Below are positions 21,501 through 48,839 of a stretch of 64,000 nucleotides of DNA, piece after piece. The notes beneath the pieces were generated by a model. It was not told where the DNA came from. It made no database searches and saw nothing but the letters and a program-made list of their open reading frames with translations. The DNA lies in assembly GCA_009792885.1 (NCBI GenBank), contig WMCF01000321.1, forward strand, positions 28,255-92,254. The letters run 5' to 3'. The DNA comes from Eremophila alpestris peregrina (Eukaryota; Chordata; Aves; Passeriformes; Alaudidae). How positions within the stretch are numbered: the stretch's first letter is position 1; the number at the start of each line of letters is the position of its first letter. Position numbers and translations under genes: made by a program.

Positions 21501-22722
21501 GAAAAAGCACTGTCAAAAGTTATCTGAGGATTTGGAGGTCACAAGGGTTTAATTTGTGTGATTTTTATTATATCACTGAGTACATAAATATTAGTTTTAA
21601 ATTTCTCTGTATTCTTTATATTAAGCAAAGATAGAAGCAAATCAGTGTGATAAGAACACATTTTCCTGTCCTTCTCTTCCTCTTCCTCTTTACAAAAAGT
21701 GTTGAGTTCTTAAGAGTAGTAAAAGTAAAATTTCACTACATAACATAAGTTTTAGTCATTAGTATTTAGAGAAAAACAATGTTAACGTAAATTTAGGGTA
21801 TAAAAGTCCAGACACTGTCGTAAGCGAAAAAGAATCCATCTTTCCAGCTACCCGTAAACATCACGCTAGACAAAAAAGAACTTAGAGATAAAATTTATAA
21901 AATAAACATCTACAGTCCACAACCCAGACGTTCTCCGATTCCTTCTTTCAAGCATGGGCCGGTAAAAAGAAAAATTCACATTACCAAAGTTAATCTCAAA
22001 AGAGATAACTCCAACAAGCCAGGAGTTGGACTCGATGATGCCTCGACGGCTCCAACTCAGAATATTCTATCATTCTACACTTAACGCGAAACCACGGTGC
22101 CAAGGAGGAGAGTGAGAGAACTCCCCGCACACTTCCAGAGGGACAACTCCGGCACAAGCCGCGTTCGGGCCTCTCCAGGCGCTGAGGGCTCCCGGCCCTG
22201 AGGCTCGCCCCTGCCCGCCTCCAAACCCACACAGAGCAGCCGTGGGCAGCGCTGAGCCAGCTCCCTGCAACCCAGAGCTCAGGTAGAGCCGCAAACCTGT
22301 CCCGGGAGAGACAAAAGAGTCCCCGCCGGCCGAGCCCGGAGCCCGGCTGAGGGAAGGAGCGAGCCCCGAGCCGGCCCTGCCCGAGCCAACAAGGCCCCCA
22401 CTCACGCTGCTGCTGCTCCAGGGCCAGCTTGTACTTGTAATAACCGTAGAAGTCGCCCCCGAAGAGGAAGGAGAATTTGGGGTTCTCCTTCTGCTTCTCC
22501 ATCGTCATCTTCTCGAACTCGGGCCCGTTCCGCGCCACGAACTGCGCCAGCTTGTCGATGACATTCCGCAGCTCCTGGTCTGCGGGGAGGCAGCGCGGTC
22601 AAACCCGCCTCTCCCCACCGCTCTCCCCGCTCCCTTCCCGCCAACCGAGGCCGCCCCGCGGCTGTCCCCGAAGCCCTTTCCCCGGTCGCCCCCTCACCCT
22701 CGGGCGGCAGCGGCATCTCCAT
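6089..22722 (-). CDS. CHERP: CHERP, calcium homeostasis endoplasmic reticulum protein / SR-related splicing factor
   Basis: Seventeen coding exons on the minus strand: 22698..22722 (ATG at 22722), 22406..22579, 21057..21238, 20029..20166, 19114..19265, 17783..17894, 17313..17402, <15446..15678 (cut by an N gap), 14153..14331, 12916..13312, 11804..12042, 10933..11066, 10356..10442, 8760..8909, 7824..7934, 6798..6892, and 6127..6312, which may read on to a tga at 6089. Phases agree at all visible junctions. The known coding length is about 895 residues plus the gap, close to the 916 of the human protein. The family is a U2-snRNP-associated nuclear protein that controls alternative splicing; it was first described as an ER calcium regulator. 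The order of parts fits: N-terminal SURP module, CID-like helical domain, poly-Gln, Pro/Asn/His-rich linker, RS-rich region and C-terminal G-patch. Start: MEMPLPPE in a CpG island. The N gap hides the end of the poly-Gln exon. Confidence 0.95.
6127..10442 (-). CDS. CHERP: CHERP RS-rich exons and G-patch
   Basis: 10356..10442 encodes EQNGLYEFFRAKMRARRRKG. 8760..8909 and 7824..7934 encode long Arg-Ser dipeptide runs typical of SR-related splicing factors, ending SPGRRRRSRSRSPTPP. 6798..6892 and 6127..6312 encode the G-patch: GHQMLVKMGWSGSGGLGAKE, then YKGVGVALDDPYENYRRNK. At the 3' end the gene reads ARDE followed by TGTAAGTCA. This is either Cys-Lys then ten extra residues to tga at 6089, or a consensus donor (GTAAGT) leading to an unseen last exon. 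Confidence 0.9.
7085..7765. repeat. Tandem repeat, about 200-bp unit, 3-4 copies
   Basis: Located in a CHERP intron. The block starting agctgtacac(a)aa..cac followed by ttttgtta(a/c)aataaaaaccc recurs near 7127, 7310 and 7501, with a diverged copy near 7710. Each copy also contains a degenerate ggaataccctgataa segment. Confidence 0.8.
8050..8740. repeat. GC-rich minisatellite in CHERP RS-region intron
   Basis: Degenerate tandem repeat built from ggatttgggcttttcccacc plus a variable tail, either ctcccttttggcag or ccccaggctcag. The last copies (8530-8710) are nearly identical at about 33 bases each. A single N at 8603 marks an unresolved junction. It lies between the two RS-coding exons. Confidence 0.88.
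8941..9195 (-). mobile_element. CR1 LINE 3'-end fragment
   Basis: Begins with the CR1 tail in reverse orientation (cacagaaacacggaatttct), followed by gggttggaagagacttt, then gactccaccacctccctgag and ttttcctgatatccagctt, all typical of bird CR1. A short internal tandem of aaacacatccaggcttt is present at 9045-9098. Confidence 0.8.
9850..9945 (-). mobile_element. CR1 LINE 3'-end fragment (short)
   Basis: atcacagaatcacaaagtgg, then tttgggttggaagggagcct and caacccctgccaggggcagg: the reversed terminal segment of a CR1 element. Confidence 0.75.
10640..10865. repeat. Minisatellite, 20-bp unit
   Basis: About eleven copies of gggatttgggtgggaaaatt with small variants (ggaaaaaatt, tgagtggaa), inside the CHERP intron between 10442 and 10933. 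Confidence 0.9.
10933..14331 (-). CDS. CHERP: CHERP proline/asparagine-rich central exons
   Basis: Exons 14153..14331, 12916..13312, 11804..12042 and 10933..11066. The 397-base exon repeats a W-N-N-Q motif at roughly eight-residue spacing (PWNNQ, SWNNQ, PWNNQ again) and continues with PPHFRGPFPPHQQ. The next exon is His/Pro-rich and ends in VPNVPYFDLPAGLMAPLVK; the last encodes DHEYKPLDPKDIRLPPPMPP. Low-complexity, probably disordered. Phases agree throughout. Confidence 0.92.
11296..11745. repeat. Minisatellite, 11-bp unit
   Basis: About forty copies of an 11-base unit (gcaggcaaaat, gcaggtaaaag, gcagataaaag), with a homogeneous core of gcaggcaaaat at 11485-11575. An occasional 12-base unit (gcaggtaaaaat) is followed by acagataaa. 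Located in a CHERP intron. Confidence 0.9.
12450..12625. repeat. Short tandem repeat, 17-18-bp unit
   Basis: aactgtgaattgtgtgg repeated about seven times with decay at both ends, in the CHERP intron between 12042 and 12916. Confidence 0.85.
13490..14060. repeat. Tandem duplication, about 150-bp unit, four copies
   Basis: Copies begin with ctcttgttcataggaacagc or a close variant at about 13490, 13624, 13777 and 13963. Each is followed by ccaaactgaaatatc and ttttgcctttaac. Located in the CHERP intron between 13312 and 14153. Confidence 0.85.
14481..14660. repeat. Inverted repeat (fold-back), about 65-75-base arms
   Basis: The left arm ends ggtttggttcaggcaa at 14554. The right arm starts ttgcctgaaccaaacc at 14578 and mirrors the left through aggcagaatgtgctgctgg and into the T/G-rich (left) versus A/C-rich (right) flanks. 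The loop is 23 bases. There is one clear mismatch (cctgagg against catgagg) and slight homopolymer length differences. Confidence 0.88.
14661..14893. repeat. A/C low-complexity tract leading into N gap
   Basis: A run of a(n)c(n) blocks with essentially no G or T, continuing the right arm of the fold-back up to the first N at 14894. Probably poorly assembled. Confidence 0.8.
14894..15445. other. Assembly gap (552 N)
   Basis: Run of N. It removes the 3' end of the CHERP poly-Gln exon and its donor site. Confidence 0.99.
15446..15678 (-). CDS. CHERP: CHERP poly-glutamine exon, truncated by assembly gap
   Basis: Starts ANLITEYATVVQPVQVAFQQQ and runs through ten consecutive Gln codons (all CAG, 15538-15567) into a Pro/Ala/Ser-rich stretch before the N gap at 15445. 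The CAG run is a potential length polymorphism. The exon's donor is lost in the gap. Confidence 0.9.
15650..16600. repeat. Tandem duplication including CHERP exon start, two copies
   Basis: The segment from gtggcatactctgtgatcag (15652) through the intron to ttaataaaacttatct (about 16225) is repeated from 16230 to about 16590. Both copies contain the 3' splice site and first 28 or so coding bases of the poly-Gln exon, then aaaaaaattgcatgagatga and an (AT)n tract. The second copy has a shorter AT tract. Confidence 0.87.
15845..16160. repeat. AT-rich microsatellite
   Basis: Long imperfect (tatatattt)n and (at)n sequence within the first copy of the tandem duplication. Confidence 0.9.
16600..17160. 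repeat. AT-rich intron with (TTA/ATT) tracts
   Basis: Contains attaatatt-type repeats at 16940-17050 and a (tta)n run at 17055-17105. No coding signal. Confidence 0.7.
17165..17275. repeat. 34-bp tandem repeat, three copies
   Basis: aattaaaattatcctttgaa followed by aaggaaaa occurs three times just outside the CHERP exon 17313..17402. Confidence 0.88.
17313..20166 (-). CDS. CHERP: CHERP exons 4-7, CID (CTD-interaction-type) domain
   Basis: Exons 20029..20166, 19114..19265, 17783..17894 and 17313..17402 encode an alpha-helical region. Landmarks are EETQLDMNEFDSLLQPIIDTC, AGKNWMFSNAKSP, LRLHLIYLINDVLHH and LLQLWEKNGYFDESIIQQL. In family members this fold is annotated as a CID domain, which contacts the RNA polymerase II C-terminal tail or related partners. 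The junction HH-C-Q-R fixes the acceptor of exon 17783..17894 at the aag just before CCAGAGG (minus strand). The introns between these exons hold the hyperedited element and two tandem arrays described below. Confidence 0.92.
17860..18950. repeat. Tandem array of about 190-bp units carrying copies of a CHERP exon start
   Basis: Five downstream copies (near 17995, 18186, 18400, 18598, 18782) repeat the start of exon 17783..17894, its acceptor and adjoining intron. Shared blocks are aagcagccaccagatctcag, gcttcctctggcttcaaaag, ttaaatgcattggaatattc and ggatttattgtaaaatcttg. Two copies have lost the cctct just before the acceptor. Confidence 0.9.
19370..19985 (+). mobile_element. G-depleted, probably hyperedited endogenous retroviral fragment
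   Basis: Bases 19381-19980 contain 21 G by my count (3.5 percent) and no GG dinucleotide, while A is near half and C several-fold more frequent than G. The edges are sharp: normal composition returns at about 19985. The residual Gs are followed by T (11), A (6) or C (4). G-to-A change on one strand with loss of GG and GA is the known signature of APOBEC deamination of retroviral minus-strand cDNA. Reading the plus strand while allowing A for G, the second half resembles a retroviral pol (connection/RNase H) segment, with many in-frame breaks. It would lie antisense in a CHERP intron. I did not reconstruct it. The retroviral assignment is inference; the base composition is direct observation. 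Confidence 0.6.
20622..20925. repeat. Tandem duplication, about 175-bp unit, two copies
   Basis: ctgcagcattaaatcaaagt to gacagatcaa and ctgccaaggggaac occurs at about 20622-20752 and again at 20800-20920. The intervening ccttatcctctgggccataa also matches 20260-20280, so three partial copies exist. Confidence 0.82.
21400..22000 (+). mobile_element. Possible solo LTR-like segment
   Basis: AT-rich 600-base segment with a TATA box (tataaaa, 21799-21805) and AATAAA at 21901-21906, about 100 bases apart, as in U3-R-U5 of an LTR. I could not define terminal TG..CA ends or target duplications, so this is tentative. It lies in the CHERP intron between 21238 and 22406. Confidence 0.3.
22005..22080 (+). 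mobile_element. CR1 LINE 3'-end fragment
   Basis: aggagttggactcgatgatg, then ggctccaactcagaatattc and tatcattct match the CR1 3' terminus in plus orientation. Confidence 0.75.
22406..22722 (-). CDS. CHERP: CHERP exons 1-2, SURP/SWAP module
   Basis: Exon 1 encodes only MEMPLPPE plus one base. Exon 2 (22406..22579) completes the codon and encodes the SURP signature: DKLAQFVARNGPEFEKM, then NPKFSFLFGG, then YYKYKLALEQQQ. SURP modules bind partner helices in the U2/SF1 part of the spliceosome. The 118-base intron between them is very GC-rich. Confidence 0.93.
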
Positions 22723-22900
22723 GGCCGCGACTCCCCAGGGCCGCGCCGCGCTGCTGCGACACCCGCGCCGCCGCGCTTTACGGCCCCGTCTCCGCGGAGA
22801 CGGCGCGCTTTACGGCCCGGTCGCCGCGGAGACGGCGCGCGGCGGCGGTGACGTGAGGCGCCATTTCCCGCCCAACCGGGGTCGGACGCCTCAACGTTTA
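22580..22900 (-). promoter_or_regulatory. CHERP: CHERP CpG-island promoter
   Basis: Dense CpG sequence around and upstream of the CHERP ATG (22722). A roughly 37-base block, gcgctttacggccc to gcggagacgg, is tandemly duplicated at 22773-22803 and 22805-22836. TGACGTGA at 22849-22856 is a CRE-like site. No TATA box. Confidence 0.65.
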
Positions 22901-22911
22901 CTACAGTGGTT

Positions 22912-23021
22912 GGGGTTTTTTTGTCAGTTTTTGTTTGTTTGTCTGCTTGGTTTTTTTCCTTTTGGGTTTGGGTGTTTTCGGGGTTTTTTTTCCTTTTTTT
23001 TCTTTTTTTTTCTTTTTTTTN

Positions 23022-23095
<74 letters not shown>

Positions 23096-23100
23096 TTTTG
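22912..23100. repeat. T-rich low-complexity tract with poly-T
   Basis: T/G-rich lead-in, then an almost pure T run from about 22987 to 23093, with an N at 23021. It abuts the CHERP promoter. Confidence 0.9.
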
Positions 23101-23144
23101 TGAGGGGTTTTGTGTGTGCATGCGTTCCATTTGAACATTTAACT

Positions 23145-23420
23145 TTTTCACCTGCAAAAGGGTTCCAGTGCAATTGAAGACAAAATGAAACACAACCACG
23201 GGTGTCATATACCGAATACAGTCTCAGGGTACTCAGGTGGGAACCTAAAATTGATAGGAGACTGTTTTTTAACATTAACTTTTGACCTACAAAAGGGTTC
23301 CAGTGCAACTGAAGTCAAAATTAAACACAACCAGGGGTGTTATATACAGAATAGAGTCTCAGAGTACTCAGGTGGGAACCTAAAATTGGTGGGAGACTGT
23401 TCTTTAGTCACTCCGAAAAC
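23145..23420. repeat. Tandem duplication, about 128-bp unit, two copies
   Basis: acctgcaaaagggttccagt to gggaacctaaaattgatagg is repeated with about 10 percent divergence immediately afterwards. Confidence 0.85.
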
Positions 23421-26400
23421 GAGATATTTTATTTCACAAGGGAGATGTGAAGAGATTCCTTGAATCCCACCACAGGCCAACAGATTAAACCAGAATAACA
23501 CAGTATTACAGAATTTTCCAGAGACAAATAAAGGCTCAAGAAGACTCCAACAGTAACATTTTAATTTGACTGTATGTACTTAATAACCCTTTGTGCTCAG
23601 TGCTGACAGTTATCCATGGGGTGCTCAGGGATTTCTGTACGTGAAAAATGAAAAACCTGCATCAGCAACAACCTGAGGAGAAATCAGCTGTCACCACACC
23701 AAAAAAACTGCTGAAACACTACACATTCCCAAATTTCCATGGGATAACCTGGGAAAATTCCCTGTTTTCCCCACTTTAGGTGGAGGATCAGCAGCTCCAT
23801 GCACATCCCAGCCCTGTGGGAAGCCTGCATTTTCCATTACCCCACAATCACCTCCATCTGCCCAGGAAAGCTGCCAGGATTCCCAACAAACAGGGACACT
23901 TTGGAGCCCATCAAGAGCTCCACATTTTGTTTTTAAGCTCAGCTCCAACAACATCTGCTTTGGAGAAATCCCTTTTTTTTAAAAAAAAATGTCCAAGAGC
24001 TGTCGATGCCCCTTTGGAAATGGAGGATTTTTAACAACTCTGCTCCTTCCAGAGGCAGCTTTAGTAAGGAACAGATCCCCCCAAAGATCTCCTTGAATAA
24101 ATTCAGGAATTCCATCATTCTTTTTCCTTTGGATTTTAGGAACTCTTGTCTTTTTCCTAGTGAGTTTTAACTTCACATGGTGATTCTGCAGCTAAAAACC
24201 TACAAAAGCCACAAGTTCTGCCCATAAAAAGCATTTTTTCCCTGCAGTAAAATTTCTGGCAAATTAAAGAAATTCTTACATTTTGTTAATAACACTTTTT
24301 GGAGATGTTTTTAGCGTGTGAAAATATTCTGGGCATTAAAGGGTGTGGTGAAAAAAATAAAAATAAATAGAAAAATAGAAAAATATAATAACATCAACAT
24401 GGAAATATAAAGTTATAAAAATATAAAATACAATAGTATATGAATATAAAATACAAGTAGTTATAAAAATATATAAATATATAAGAATATAAGTCTATTT
24501 ATATTTCTATATATTTCCATATAAATATATAAAAATTACTACCCAGCATCCCAGCACTCAATGGACCTTTCAGTGTGATGTTAAAATGCTGTCACAGAAA
24601 TATAAGACTGAAGTCTATAAAGTTATAATTTTTTTAAATAAGGGTTTTTTCTTCCTATTTTCCTTTTTCCCAGCATTTTGACCCCAATCCCAGCCTGCAC
24701 AGAGTGAAGCTTTGCTGCCATTAAGGATGGATCCACTGCAGAGCCCTAAAAATCCACTCTGCATTAATTCCAATCCAGGGCATTTCAGGACTGGAATTTG
24801 GAATTCCACAGGAGCCCAGAAAATATTCAATATTTACCTTAGGGGGTTTTATGGGGCCTTTTTTTTCCATGCAGGAATTTTATGGGATCTGGGACTTCCT
24901 GGCATTTGCATCATCAGTTGTTAATTAGAGCAAATTCCCTGGGAATAAACAAAAAAACCTCCCCAAACCCACAAAATCCTGTGGGATTTGTTGCTCCAGG
25001 AGCTAAGGATGGAACAAAACCCCAGCCAACCCAACCTCTCCCTGTCCTGACATTCTAAAGGGAAAAAGCTGAGGGAAAGTGAGGAAAATCTGGGGGAAAA
25101 AACCCATTTGAACAATTCACGTTTCTTAGTCCATTGTCTGGGAAGATTTTTTAGGATTTTCTGGGATGAAGGGAGCTGTAGGAATGCTGTGATCCCAGGA
25201 ATTCCCAAACAAAAGGGGAATGTGTTGCTGTGATCCCACCTCGAGCTGTCCCTTGGGTTCTTCCTTCCCCAGCTCCTTTCGCTTTCCCTCTGTGTCCCTC
25301 TCGTGGTAACTCAGCAGAAGTGGCTCAGCTGCACTGGAGAAACTCATTCCTCTTTTTTTTCCCTTATGGATTTAGCCCTTAAAATGATTTTATTGGAATT
25401 TCGTCAGCACAGTGAATTTTTTTTATTAAAAACCCCAGATTTTTGGTTGTTATTTCATTAACTGGTACTCAGGTGTGGTGAAATAAGTAAAATTTTAAGG
25501 GATTTTCATGTAAGATTTGTTTTAAGGAAAAGGGGAAGGAAAAGGCAAAAATCAGAGAGCTAGAAAATGAAAAAGATGGAGAATTTGGATGAAATTCTTT
25601 ATTATAAAAGGCACTGGGACAGATTGGGTGTGGATTCCCCATCCCTGGAAGTGCCCAAGGACAGCTGGGATGGGGTTGGAACAACCTGGGACAGGGGGAG
25701 GTGTCCCTGCCCATGGGAATGGAGGGGATTTAAGGTCCTGGAATTCTGTGATTGTTAAACACTCTGAGCTCCCTGAGCATTCAATTAAAAATACGTGAAT
25801 ATAGCAGGGGGGAAATAAAGTGATATATAAATAAAGTGATATATTAAAAAGTATATAAATACAAAATACAAATAGTTATATAAATACATAAATATATGCA
25901 TATATAAACACAAAAGATATTTGTATCTAAAAATAAGGTGATATATGAAATAGTAAATAAAGTGATATATTTAAAAGCATATAAATATAAATACAAGTAG
26001 TCCTATAAATGCAAATATTTTTATATATGTATAAAATGAACATCCTGGGTGCATTCATTGCTCTGGGTGGGAGCTTCCCTCGAGCTCCTCCCTCCCCCGC
26101 TGATCCCTGCTCCACCCTCACCTCCCCCTAACCCGAATTGTTTCATCCCAGGATAAAAATATCCCATTTTGCCCCGGTTTTGGCAGGCTGGGCTCCATTG
26201 GCTGTGCCCCCTCACGTCACGGGAGCCATCCCAGCCTTATCTCCATGACTGGGGATTCCCGGAGACCAATCCAGCGCCTTCCCCTCCCAGCCCCGAGAGC
26301 AGGAGGGTGCCAGCAAATCCCGGAGCTGCTGGGCTTTGCAATTCCAATCGGGTGCAAGGAAAGGCCTCTCCTTATTCCCAGAGCTGGGATTTCTCCTCCC

Positions 26401-27921
26401 ACTGCTCGGGTTTGTCACTCCTCAGCAGCACCTCGGCACCATCACCTGCACATTTTCACCTCCCGGAAGAAGGAAACATCTTTTAAATGTTAAATATTAA
26501 TTCACTCACATCTCTTCTTGTGGTTCTGTGCTGTGAATGCCAGCTTCTGGTCTGCAGGGAAATGGGAAACTCAGCAGGGTTTTCAGGGAATTGTTCCAGG
26601 TTTTGCCTTTTTGAATTCCATATTGGCTGCACAGCAGTCAAGCCCAGTGAGTCACGGTGCCCTCCCTCTGCAGCAGCTCGGAGTTGAGGGAGAAAACTTG
26701 CACAAAACGCCAAAAAAATGCAGTCTGGCAGCTCTGGAGCCTGGGTGTGGATCCATTTTATCCCCAAAAGCTTCAGAGTGCCCCCCAGAATTGCAATGAA
26801 GCAGAATTATCACGAAATTCAAAGGCTCTGTGTTGGTATAAAGAGAATTTCAGCCTCCAGTTTAAACACAGCACCAGTAACAACCAGTTTGGTTTTCCAG
26901 CTGCTTTTCCAGTTCCTTCCCAGGCCGTGGTGGGGGATCTGCAGCTTCAGCACCTCAGACAGCAGCACCAAAGTGTCCCCAACGCCACCCTCAGGGGACA
27001 AATCCACCTCCTGCTGGCACAGCAGCGAGTTTTCCACACGTGTCCTTAAAGGCACCGTTATTCCCGGAGTTGTGGCAGGCACGGGGAGAGGAACCCGGCA
27101 GAGCAGCACAACTTTGATCCCTTTCCAAGGCTTTTGAGGATTCTGTCGAGCAGCCAAGTGTTTGGAGTGTGTTGTGTTTATTAATAAATAAAAGTGTTCG
27201 CAGCAAGCAGCCACCTGGCTTTGGACTCTTTTTTTTTTTTTTTTCCCCTCCGGTTCCACTTTCATCCTCAAATGTTATTTCACGCTTTCTCCCCATTCTG
27301 CTTTGGTCTGAACAGTTTATTCTACTCTAAAGCTTAAAAACAAGATTAATTCAGTCTCTCTGCAGAAGTGGTGACTCCTGTATTCTCTGGATTTGTTTCT
27401 TCCCCCCTCCTTTTGCCGCACAACATTCCCAGGACAAGGATGTTTTTTCCAATCTCCATCTTTTCAGCCCACCAGCTGCAGATCTGGAACACGTTGTTTC
27501 AGGCCAGGCTTTATCCTACACCAAAAGCAAGAATATAAAATCAAAGTTATTTATGAGGGAAGATACATATTTGCATCTTTGGTGGGGAAGAGGGACTGAC
27601 TATCCAGCCTTTCCCAACACAAAAAAGTTGTCTTAAAAGGGATTTATTGTGTGCTGATCGAATGGAATGAGGGTAAATCCGAAGTTTTTTTAAAGGTAGA
27701 AATGTGGTGCTCCCTTCTCTGCACCCTGACCTCGGAGAATCCCCAGTGCAGCAGGCTCAGAGCAGCTTTCACTCAAGGCTATGGGGTATTACAGGTGTGA
27801 CAGGAATTGCAGCTGCAGCAGGTATTACTGTAATTCCCAATCCTTAATTCCCACTTAACCCCCCGTGTCCCTCCCATCAGTTCCAAAGGGAACAGGCAGA
27901 GCTGGCAGCACATGCAGGGCA
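23421..27921. other. Intergenic DNA between CHERP and UPF1, no gene recognised
   Basis: No exon with family similarity was found on either strand. AT-rich (tata-type) tracts occur at 24340-24540 and 25790-26030; a poly-T is at 27229-27243. Otherwise ordinary non-coding sequence. Confidence 0.6.
25620..25760 (+). mobile_element. CR1 LINE 3'-end fragment
   Basis: ccatccctggaagtgcccaa, then ggaggtgtccctgcccatgg, ggatttaaggtcctggaatt and ctgtgatt match CR1 in plus orientation. Confidence 0.8.
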
Positions 27922-28485
27922 NNNNNNNNNNNNNNNNNNNNNNNNNNNNNNNNNNNNNNNNNNNNNNNNNNNNNNNNNNNNNNNNNNNNNNNNNNNNNNN
28001 NNNNNNNNNNNNNNNNNNNNNNNNNNNNNNNNNNNNNNNNNNNNNNNNNNNNNNNNNNNNNNNNNNNNNNNNNNNNNNNNNNNNNNNNNNNNNNNNNNNN
28101 NNNNNNNNNNNNNNNNNNNNNNNNNNNNNNNNNNNNNNNNNNNNNNNNNNNNNNNNNNNNNNNNNNNNNNNNNNNNNNNNNNNNNNNNNNNNNNNNNNNN
28201 NNNNNNNNNNNNNNNNNNNNNNNNNNNNNNNNNNNNNNNNNNNNNNNNNNNNNNNNNNNNNNNNNNNNNNNNNNNNNNNNNNNNNNNNNNNNNNNNNNNN
28301 NNNNNNNNNNNNNNNNNNNNNNNNNNNNNNNNNNNNNNNNNNNNNNNNNNNNNNNNNNNNNNNNNNNNNNNNNNNNNNNNNNNNNNNNNNNNNNNNNNNN
28401 NNNNNNNNNNNNNNNNNNNNNNNNNNNNNNNNNNNNNNNNNNNNNNNNNNNNNNNNNNNNNNNNNNNNNNNNNNNNNNNNNNNNN
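27922..28485. other. Assembly gap (564 N)
   Basis: Run of N directly upstream of the UPF1 promoter modules; further promoter copies could be hidden here. Confidence 0.99.
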
Positions 28486-28499
28486 CCCGCCCCTCACCT

Positions 28500-28860
28500 C
28501 GATGCCCCATTGGCTAACAGAGCCGTCACTCAGAGCTAAGCTCCGCCCATCAATGTGTGCGATGGTTGGTGGGGCGCGCCCCCATCGCCGTCATTGGCTG
28601 CTACATCTGTCACTCAGAATCAAAACCGCGCCTCCCCGTGTGTGTGAGCGCACCCCCCCCTCGCCTGGAGGCTCTGGCCACGCCCAGCTCCCTGTTAACG
28701 CTTATCTCGATGGCCCATTGGCCGCCGCACCCATCACTCAGGCCCGAGCCCCGTCCCCGCAGTGGGCGGGTGGGGCGCGCACCCATCTCCACAATCCATT
28801 GGCTGCCGCATCCGTCACTCAGAGCCAAGCCCCGCCCCTCCGCCATGAGGGTTGCGGGGC
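28500..28860 (+). promoter_or_regulatory. UPF1: Four repeated CCAAT / TCACTCAG / GC-box modules upstream of UPF1
   Basis: ATTGG (reverse CCAAT, NF-Y type) occurs at 28509, 28593, 28717 and 28798. Each is followed, after exactly 12 bases, by TCACTCAG (28526, 28610, 28734, 28815). Three of the four are then followed by a ccgccc/ccgcgcc GC-box-like element. Copies are 81 to 124 bases apart. Flanking ggggcgcgc and cccatc elements are shared by copies 2 and 4. Confidence 0.75.
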
Positions 28861-29299
28861 GGGCAGCGCGCCCCCTGGCGGCCGTACCGGGCCCCAGTAC
28901 GTGCCGCGTGTGCGTCACCGCCCCCCCCCGCCGTCCCCTCCCGCGCGCGCGCGCTGCCGTCGGCGCGTCCCCCGCGCGCGCTCCGCGTCACCGCTCACGG
29001 GCCTGGCGCGCGGCGGCCGCGGCCGGACGGACACTCGGACCCGGCCGGACACTCGGACGCGGCCCCGCTCCTCTCCCTTCTCCCGCCCGTTGGCTCCGGA
29101 GCCGCCCGGCGAGCCGGCCCGAGCGCGGCGGCGGCGGCGGCGGGTTCGTTTTTGTGTGTGGGGGGGCCGCGCGGCCTGGTGCGCGCGGCGGATCCCGCCG
29201 CTCGCGTAGCGCGGCCGCCCGGGCTCGCTGAGGGGGAGGCCCGGGGCGTGTGGGGGGGGCGGGGAGCAGAGGCTCCCGGCGAGAGGAAGCGCCGCCGCC
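28860..29299 (+). promoter_or_regulatory. UPF1: UPF1 CpG island and 5' UTR
   Basis: Very GC- and CpG-rich, with a duplicated ggacactcggacccggcc-type block (29027-29060) and a cggcgg run near 29130. No TATA box. It ends in gccgccgccATGA, a strong Kozak context. Confidence 0.7.

Positions 29300-48839
<19,540 letters not shown>

Noticed and set aside
22599..23138. Poly-Lys / poly-Phe frames
   Set aside because: Direct translation of the poly-T tract near the CHERP promoter.
27779..28539. Open frames of 200+ codons at 27779-28539
   Set aside because: Almost all of each frame is the N gap.
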